Below, piece by piece: positions 56,142-64,000 of a DNA stretch of 64,000 nucleotides. This DNA comes from Coix lacryma-jobi var. lacryma-jobi (taxonomy: Eukaryota; Streptophyta; Magnoliopsida; Poales; Poaceae): positions 14,031,950 to 14,095,949 of the forward strand of contig CM019822.1 in NCBI GenBank assembly GCA_009763385.1, read 5' to 3'. Position 1 is the stretch's first letter. Each line of letters begins with the position of its first letter. The notes beneath the pieces are model-generated. The model ran no database searches and was not told the origin of the DNA. It was given only the letters and a program-made list of their open reading frames with translations. The translations under genes were made by a program, and so were the position numbers.

Positions 56142-59019
56142 ATGGACAATATAGTTACACTGTTTCATGGAGGGAGTGTGGAGGAAGATGTTTATGGGAA
56201 TGTCAGTTTCGTTGGAATGAAAAGGGTGCCTCTGCTATTCGATGAGCGTCCATCGTTTAGCGAGTTGTTTGGTAGGGCTCATGCTGAGCTTCATTGGAAT
56301 TCAGATGATGATGCTATCTCAGTTGAGGGATTAGTTCACTACGGTAAATCAGACCGTATTTTCAGGCGGCTGGTCCCAATTGCATGTGAGGGTGAGTGGG
56401 ATAAGTATGTGAAAACCGTGATGAAGAACGAGTTCCAATGCTTGGATTTGGTGGTGCGGAAGTTGTCCAATGATCTCGCCCCTCGTGATTATTCACCCCC
56501 TCATGATGACCTGGCCCTTTTTGGTGACCCGTTGCCTAATGTTGAGGTGGAGGTGGAAGATGTTGTGGTGCCCGATGCGCAATCCGGGCCGAATGAGCCG
56601 GGTGGTGCGGCCCCTCAAGAGATCCCTTTGACCCAGAACCATCCAAGTAAGTGTTGGTTCATGGTTTCATTCTTGTCTTCATGTTATTCTGGCTTTTGCC
56701 ATGTTTTCATTCCTTTTTCTAAATGCTCTAGATGTTTCCTTGCCATGCAGGAGATATTCTTGATATTGTTGCTCCGACACCTGTGGCCCCTGCAGTCAAT
56801 GAGGAGCAGTATTGTAGGGCCTCTAACAGTGTGGATGTTCAGATTGATGATGAAGAGGAGCCTTATGGGATGGCAAGAGCTGTTGATTCGGATGATGACC
56901 TCCCTCTTGGAGTACTTTCTGAGCAAGACGTTGAGTTGATTAGACGCTTTTGCCCTGATCGTGATCCAACAATTCATGAATACAGCGATCTTAGTCATTG
57001 TCATAGTGCATATGCAGAAGGCAGGGATCATGAGTTGCTAGATGCTCCCGAGGCAGGCGATAGCATTGAAATCCAGAAGGGCCTGTTGTTTAAGGACTTG
57101 CCTACATTGAGAAGGTGGTTACAGGAGTATTCTGTGAAACGTAACCGACCTTTCAAGGTGAGGCATTCCTATGCAGAGCGACGGTACACAGTGGTGTGTG
57201 AGAAGGCTGAATGTAACTGGAGAGTCTGTGCTCAGAAGCAAAAGGACACAGGGAAGTTCAAGAGCACAACAATTGTTGGTCCACACACTTGTGCATCAAC
57301 AAGCTTAGATCAGAGGCACCGACAGTTGACATCTACCCTCATTGCCAAATCATTGTTCTCAATACTTAAGGGAGAACCCAATTTGAAGGTGAGGACAATT
57401 ATTACAATGACAGAGAAGATATTTGGATACAAGATCAAGTATGGCAAAGCATGGAGGGCAAAACAACGTGCATGGAAGATGATATATGGGGATTGGGAGG
57501 AGGGCTATGAGCGGTTGCCCGTTCTCTTTAATGCAATGAAAGCAGCAAATCCAGGGATGCATTACGAGTATTTGCCCAAACCAAATGAATGGAAGGATGG
57601 GAGACAAATATTCTTTCGTGCATTTTGGTGCTTCCCCCAGTGTGTAGAGGCCTTCAGGCATTGTCGTCCCGTGTTCTCCATTGATGGTACTTTTCTGCTA
57701 GGCAAATATATGGGCACACTGCTGATAGCCATCTCAGTTGATGCAGACAACGCATTGGTTCCTTTGGCATTTGCGTTGGTGGAGAAGGAGAACAAAGATA
57801 GTTGGGGTTGGTTCATGCGCCTTGTTCGCATACATGTTGTAGGCCCTGGCAGAGAGGTTGGTGTCATATCTGATAGGCACCAGGGTATACTCAGCGCCGT
57901 ACAAGAACAGATTCAGGGCTATGCACCTTTGCACCACCGTTGGTGTACTCGGCACCTCGCTGAGAATTTGATGCGCAAGGATGGTACAAAGGATAACTTT
58001 CCACTATTTGAGGAGGCTTGTGAAAGGTCCTAGTTTGGTTTTGGTAATTGAGTGACAACTTAGGTGGACTAATATGTGTTTGAAGTGAATTACACAGGTG
58101 ATTAGTCCATAAGTGATCATGTGTGAGCAACATATGCCATAGAGGTGAAATGGCTTGGAAGATGTTGCAAGGCTCACACATGTGAAGAAGGAGCTTAATG
58201 CACATGAAACATGACATGGAGTCATGTGGCTAAGATGGTGAAGATCAAGGCAAGACTTGGCTTGATGGACCGGTTGCGAAGGTGAAGGGCAAGTTGAGGC
58301 TTTGAAGCCGTTGGTACCGAGTGTCGGGAGACTTAAGCAAGACTTGGCGCCGAAGGACCGAAGCGATGGTGAAGAGCAAGTGATGTCAAGATCGATGGAC
58401 CATGGAGGCCATGTGATGATATAAAGTGGATCATATTATTTGATGAAGAGGTTGGTGCATGTGTTGCATCAACACCGGAGGAGATGGAATGGAATGCGCA
58501 AGGCAAAGGTATATTTGTAGGGCATTTCATTTCACCGGTCATAGGTGTGTAGAGAAGATTATGACCGGGTTTAGGATAGATGGCCGTACTATTAAGAGGA
58601 GCAAACTTGTTTGCATATCGGTCATCTAGTGCCACTTGAGCGATCTAACTTTGCGATGTTACTAAGATCGAGTGGCGTGGTGAGAGCAAGTGAAAATCCT
58701 TTGAAAATTGTTTGTGAAAATGCTAACACACATGCACATGATGGTGTACACTTGGTGGTGTTGGCACATTTGCAAAGGAGAAGGTGTTGAAGTTGATTTG
58801 GATCAACTCGGAGAAGTTTCGGAGAAAGCTTTGGTTGAAAAAGAGAAGCGATAGATCTTGGATTCGAATTCTGTTCTAATCCTTTGTGATTTGGATCTTG
58901 AATTCATGTGGGATGTGTAGCCCTCTGAATAAGCTTTCCAAAATGTCCAAGATCATCGAAATCGGAGTTTGGAGTGAAGAGTTATGGCCGTTCTAGCGCG
59001 GGGAGTGCAGGCTGGTGTA

Positions 59020-59480
59020 GTCGGTAGTACCGACCCTGGTGGTCGGTAGTACCGACCCAAGAGGGCTGTTTGCAGCCTCTCTGGATGTGGCTTGGTTTGG
59101 CCTGGCGGTAGTACCGCCATAACCTCGGTACTACCGCCCGCGGTGGTACCGACCTATGGCCGGTAGTAACCAAGTTTGCGGAGCTCTCTGGTTTGAGTTG
59201 AAAATGGCCTGGCGGTGGTACCGCCATAACCTCGGTACCACCGACCTCGGAGGTACCGACCTTTGGGCGGTAGTTTCCGAGGGACCGAGTCCCTTTGTGA
59301 GATGCTCTCTGTTCGAGCCAAAAATGGCCTGGCGATAGTACCGCCATGACCTCGGTACTACCGACCTCGGAGGTACCGACCAGAGTCGATGCTTCGCCTA
59401 AATCAGCGGGTCGTGTGGTAACGGCTAGTTTGACTAAGCCGGTAGTACCGCCCAGGAGGGGTCGGTATTACCGACCAAGC
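59020..59480. repeat. tandem palindromic GGTAGTACCG repeats in the LTR
   Basis: Three larger units of about 115 bp start near 59096, 59210 and 59329 with GGCCTGGCGGTAGTACCGCC. Each holds inverted GGTAGTACCG/CGGTACTACCG motifs, with extra copies on both sides. It lies immediately upstream of the LTR TATA box. Confidence 0.88.
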
Positions 59481-59517
59481 GCAGAAAAGGGGAAACGGCT
59501 AGTTGACCGCTCCCCTC

Positions 59518-59525
59518 TATATATA
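59518..59525 (+). promoter_or_regulatory. TATA box of the nested solo LTR
   Basis: TATATATA within a C-rich context, just downstream of the palindromic repeat array. Confidence 0.55.
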
Positions 59526-61647
59526 GTCGTCGGGGCCGGCTTTGGGCCGGTGGTTGGTGCACTCCAAAGCCTTGGTGGCTTGTGTGGATGTGCTTGTGAG
59601 CCCTCTAACACACATATGCTTTAGTGCTCATCCGATTGTGTGAGAGAGTGATCCTAGTGCGTTGCTTTGAGAGATTGCATCGAGTGGCACTAGGTGTTCG
59701 AGTTGCAAGCCGGTGGTGCTTATTACTCTTGGAGGTTGCCACCTCCTAGACGGCTTGGTGATCGAGTCTCCGTCGTGAAGCCCGCGTGAAGATTGTGCGT
59801 GGCTCCGGAGAAGGATTGTGAGGGGCATTGTGCTCGTCCCGCAGGGATCGCGAAGAGCAACTCTAGTGGATTGCGCGTGTCATTGAGTTACCCTCACTTG
59901 TGGGTGAGTTCTTGCGGCGCTCGAGTGTCGAGCTAGGTGTGGTGCCTATTAGCCGCCGAACTACCAAAGTGTGTGGTCGACACAACGGGGACTAGCTTGG
60001 TGGCAACCAAGTGAACCTCGGGAGAAAAATCACCGTGTCAACTTCGTGTTCATCTTCTCGGTGGTTTGCATACTCCTTTCACTAGCTTGTATTTACTTGT
60101 TCATATACATGTGCTAGTTGCTCTTATGATTAGTTAGCTTGTGTAGCTTGCTAGTCACATTCTTTGCTTGTGTAGCATAGAGTTGATCCCATGAGTGACT
60201 AGTTGACTTGTAGTCTTGCTAGTCACATTTGCTTAGTTTGTGTAGCTAAGTTGAGCTCTCTAATTTGGCTTGTGTAGCCTTGTTATTGAGCATTGCTAGT
60301 GAGCTTAGGCTTCGCGCTTTTGCTTAGTGGCATGTGTAGGAGCTCCCCGGTTGTTTGAGTACTAGTTGCTTAGGTTTGTGTAACCTTGCAAGCTAGAATT
60401 GTTTAGGTGAGCCCTAGCTAGCCCGACACCTTATTTGCATTGTTTAGGATCTTTTGTAAGGTGTCATAGAATATAGGTAGAGGGGTGTAGTCTTGGCTAG
60501 ACCGATAGTTTTAATTCCGCATTTGTTTCGGTTAGCCGCTCTGATTAAGTTTAAGTTTTAAAAAGGACTATTCACCCCCCCTCTAGTCCGCCATCTCGAC
60601 CCTTCAGCTTGTCGCAAGCTTGAGGTGTCCTTGTTCGAAGAGAAGTTGGAGCAGCTCAAAGCTGCTACAAATGCAGAAGGTCGGCAATGGTTGAGAGGGT
60701 TGTTGAGAGAACCTAAAAAATGACTAGAGCACATGATGATGGTGGATGGAGGTACGAGTTTTAGACAAGCAACATGGCAGAATCATTTAATAGTGTACTT
60801 AAGGGTATACGTGACATGCCTGTGAATGCTATTGTTGAGTTCACCTTCTACAGGCTTGTTGCATGGTTCAACGAGAGACACTCAAAAGCAATGGCCCTCC
60901 AAAGTAACAACAAGCCTTTGCCACATAAACCCCAAAGGCATCTTGATAGGGCAAAAGAAAGAGCTCGCACACATGAGGTTGAATGCTTTGATCTTAGCAC
61001 GGGCAAGTACTAGGTGACGGAAAGGGGTGGTACTACCTCCGATGGAGAGATTAGGCCGTCAAGGGCTTATCTTGTTGTACTCATCGAGTTCTCATGCACG
61101 TGTGGGCGGACAAGGCCAGTACCATTTTCCATGTTCTCATTATGTTGCAGCCGCTAATCATCGCAACTTCTCCTATGAGAGTAGGATCCCCCAGAGTTTA
61201 GCGTTGACAGTCTTGTTCTCACATGGTCCCCCCGTTTTGAGCCTTACTTGGACGAGACCCAGTGGCCACCTTACTCAGGACCCAAGTACATTGCGGACCC
61301 TGGTAGTCGTTGGAACAAACGTGGTACCAGAAAGAGGACAAGATACAAGATGGTTATGGATCAGGTCTCCGGTAGAACAAGGCGTGGAAGAGCAACCCCT
61401 TTCTTACCGACCCCGAGCAGAACCAATGTGGCCGATGTGGGAGGATTGGCCACAATTCTCGTGGGTGTAGGTGGCCGATTAGTTAGGTACAAACTTAATA
61501 AGTATTATTGGACCATAATAAGTACTAATCTAGTTGTCCAATTGTTTACTTCTATAATTGAAATTATTTTATTGCATCTGACTATCATGGGTACAATTGC
61601 TTACTATTATATATTATTGTAACTGTCTTTCATTTATTTTTTGCAGG

Positions 61648-64000
61648 ATGGAGCAGTACCACCTCCTGGAGCCGTACTACGACGCGACCCACCGGGGTCA
61701 TTGGATCGCGGAGGGGGAGGTAATGAGTTACTCTTAAGGTTCTTTCACTTGTATTTGTTGTTATTTTGTTGAACTAACATTCTTTATGTTGTTAACAGGA
61801 GCTGCCCCCCCTTTGTCCTCAGACCCACGATAGGTTCCAGGATATGCGGTACGACGACAGGTACACTCCTCTCTTGGAGAGGGCTGGCCTGGACGTCGTA
61901 TCGTTCCAGGTTCGTCGTGGGTTGGTACCGATCAACCCCGCGGCGATGACTGCTCTCCTTGACAGGTAATATTACAATAGAGTGTTCAACTGAACAAACT
62001 AATTTGTGGAGTAATGTTAGGAAGTCACTTATGTTTTTATTTGTGTAGGTGGTGGCCAGAGACGCACAGTTTTCACCTGCCTTGTGGTGAGCTGACTGTG
62101 ACGCTTGAGGACAACCAGAAGCTGCTCGGGCTATGAGTTAGTGGGCGGCCAGTCACTGGCCGGTGCAGTCCTGAGGGCTGGAGGGCGAGAGTGCAGGCCT
62201 TCCTTGGCAGGGAGCTACCTCCGGAGGCACCTGGTTCCTGCACCTCAGGGGTACCCCTCAGCTGGCTCAGGCAGCAGTTTGGCAACTGTCCGGAGGTAGC
62301 AGACACACAGACAGTTGCCTTCTACTGCCGGACCTGGGTTCTCCACCTCTTCGGCTGTGTTCTCCTTCCCGACGCGACTAGAGACAGCGCGTCGTGGATG
62401 TACCTCCAGTGCCTCACCGACTGGGACACCGCCGGGACATACAGCTGGGCTTCCGGAGTCTTGGCGTTCTTGTATTGCCATCTCTGTGAGGCCTGTCGAC
62501 GCAGTTCAGCTCACTCGTCGATCGGCGGCTACGTCTACCTTCTGCAGCTGTGGATGTGGACTTGTCTACCGGTTGGCCGCCCAGAGGTTCTTCCTTCTCG
62601 TCCTTGGTTCGAGGTGGGCAACCCTCGACACCGACCCACCTTCGCCTACCTTTGGGACCAGGTGAGGGTTCCCTTTGCCAGGGCGGCACGCGCCTACGTG
62701 GAGTACTCCAACGAGCTAGACACGCTTACACCGTCGATGGTTAGTAACCTTGCTTGTACTTTTATTTTAGATATTTCATTAAATGTGTCATACAGTAGGT
62801 AACTGAATAAATGTGCAGGTCACTTGGCAGCCTTACGACGAGACAGTGCTAGAGTGGCAGGTCAGCAACATGTGCAACCACGACACCGACCTCTACCTGA
62901 TGGTGTGCCCACTGATTTGCTTCTACGCCATTGAGTACCACCTTCCACAGCGGGTTGCACGTCAGTTCGGCTTGAGGCAGGAGTGGCTTGTGCCGCCGTT
63001 CTCGACCTCTGTCGAGTTGCACAAGTAAGGATTAACCGCCACTTAATCGTTTGAATCTTTTGTCATATTCTGCATCTTTTGTCATATTCCTACAATGCCA
63101 CTTAATCGTTACGCTATGTACATTTCAGGATTGACCGCCAGAAGCAGAAGAAGATCACCGACTTCGAGACGCTACACCGAGACCACGTCGAGACTTTTGG
63201 CAACCTCCACGATAACCTCTACGAGAACGTCGAGCCACACACGAGCTACAACTTCAGAGGGTACCTAGCTTGGTTGGCCGGTGAGACACGGCTGAAGCTG
63301 AAGGGCCAGTGGACATAGGCTGACTACGCTGACCTGGAGTCCTCAGAGGACGAGGACACTTGCTACGACCTCTCCACGCAGTCAGGGATGGTGGTTGAGG
63401 CAGCACCCATCTTGGATAGAGTGGTAAATTAACGTCTGAGTAACCACTTGTCAGCTATGTTAACTGTTTTACATTTAGTGTATAACCACTTGTCCACTAT
63501 GTTTGCAGGGGCACTCGTTGAGGATGACGGTGATGGACCTGGAGCGTTTCCCGAGGAGAGGAGTCGACGAGACCATGCTGGACAACTTCCTACGAGTAAG
63601 TCATTCAACACACCACACTCATAATACAAAATTATAACTAGATACCACCTAGTCATCTAACAAAACAATTGTGTACTACAGAGGCTTGCGGATCAGTGCC
63701 GGCGTGCCGCTGCTCGTTGTGGTTGCAGGGCACAGACGAGGTTGGACGTACGTGTACCACACAGACGTCTTTCCGAGGGCACTGCAGGCCTCGGCTCCTC
63801 ACACGGAGGTACAGCTTCTGGAGGCCAGAGCTCGTCTCGCGCTACCAGAGGTCGTGACGAGGACGAGGAGGAGACCGAGGTCGAGGAGATGGGACAGTCT
63901 CAGTTGGAGGGCGCTCCCGAGACACAGCCTTCACAGCCTCCACCGTGCAGACAGCGTCGGAGGCCTGACCCTTACACCCCAGGCACCGACGCCCTTGGTA
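61648..64000 (+). pseudogene. plant mobile domain (PMD) gene carried by the MULE, partial at the window edge
   Basis: Visible exons: 61648-61719, 61799-61965, 62049-62739, 62819-63024, 63129-63423, 63509-63595 and 63682 onward; every intron is GT-AG and the phases fit. The product matches the plant mobile domain (Pfam PF10536; MAIN/MAIL-type, also annotated in grasses as phosphatase 7 long-form homologues): YHLLEPYYD, LLERAGLD, WWPETHSFHLPCGELTVTLED, YSWASGVLAFLY, GGYVYLLQLW. After the domain come a basic stretch and an acidic Asp/Glu tail. Host PMD proteins act in silencing and genome stability; the role of transposon-borne copies is unknown. Two in-frame stops, TGA after LLGL (about 62136) and TAG after GQWT (about 63316), make it a probable pseudogene. 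An acceptor TTGCAG ends one base before the ATG, so an upstream exon is likely. The gene is still open at 64000. Confidence 0.85.

Larger units (their letters stand above)
58021..60606 (+). mobile_element. solo LTR (2.59 kb) inside the transposase gene
   Basis: It starts TGAAAGGTCCTAG and ends CTCGACCCTTCA, flanked by a perfect 5-bp target duplication GCTTG (58016-58020, 60607-60611). Removing it rejoins the transposase frame exactly (EAC | RKLEV). Inside are tandem palindromic repeats (59020-59480) and TATATATA at 59518-59525. No internal region or second LTR follows. I recognise the sequence type as a common grass repeat but cannot name the family. Confidence 0.9.
56142..61485 (+). pseudogene. 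Mutator-like (MuDR family) transposase, interrupted and frameshifted
   Basis: The transposase of a Mutator-like element, which would bind the terminal repeats and cut the element out. Exon 1 is 56142-56646 and exon 2 begins 56751; GT/AG ends are good and the frame is kept. Domains: an acidic N-terminal part; the MuDR zinc-binding segment with CEKAECNW...HTC; the catalytic core with SIDGTFLLG (first Asp), VISDRHQGI (second Asp) and the CTRH C2H motif; then NMAESFNSVLKGIR after the insertion; a SWIM-type CTCGR...FPCSHY finger; and a CCHC knuckle (CGRCGRIGHNSRGC, 61430-61468). A solo LTR splits the core at 58021-60606. There is a 1-base frameshift near 60720, TAG stops at 60762 and 61011, and further frame changes near 61100, 61220 and 61420. 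No function is possible as it stands. Confidence 0.9.

Overview
The window is nuclear DNA of a grass (Poaceae), most likely a panicoid or andropogonoid species. The grounds are the repeat types: Stowaway and Tourist MITEs, a CACTA element with TTGCCGAGTGCC/GGCACTCGGCAA subterminal repeats, 3-4 kb gypsy-type LTRs resembling the maize xilon/diguus kind, and a mitochondrial aldehyde dehydrogenase close to maize rf2 proteins. The species is not certain.

Only one normal host gene is visible: a complete ten-exon ALDH2B gene (27736-30915, 547 codons). A second host-derived piece is the last four coding exons of the spliceosome gene PRP31 (19339-20785), behind a GC-rich promoter-like block, with all earlier exons missing.

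The rest is almost all transposable elements, many with both ends and target duplications readable. 1-1419: MITEs. 2388-9128: a young Ty1/copia element with one intact 1421-codon gag-pol frame, nearly identical LTRs and a perfect 5-bp target duplication (TSD). 12725-14997: a Stowaway MITE, a 52-bp tandem duplication and a deletion-derivative CACTA element. 16947-17904: a 958-bp Mutator-type foldback element that is one long palindrome, with a 9-bp TSD. 23255-26373: a 3.1-kb gypsy-type solo LTR. 31772-38557: a three-level nest, a minus-strand SINE-like element (17-bp TSD) holding a non-autonomous LTR element (32043-38496), itself holding a solo LTR (34478-37944).

From about 39040 to beyond the right edge lies a Mutator-like element (MULE). 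It is split by a solo LTR (39332-55163); that LTR is split by an old copia element (40623-52496); and the 5' LTR of that copia holds another solo LTR on the minus strand (40816-45090). The MULE transposase gene (56142-61485) is also split by a fifth solo LTR (58021-60606). Immediately downstream of the transposase, collinear with it and possibly spliced to it, is a multi-exon plant mobile domain (PMD) gene that runs off the window (61648 to beyond 64000). This MULE-PMD unit is the most interesting system here. Both parts carry frameshifts or stop codons, and the four stops best placed against family patterns all fit C-to-T change of CAG or CGA codons.

Limits: all homology calls come from recognising motifs by eye, and exon borders come from splice consensus plus reading frame. 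No search or alignment was run.
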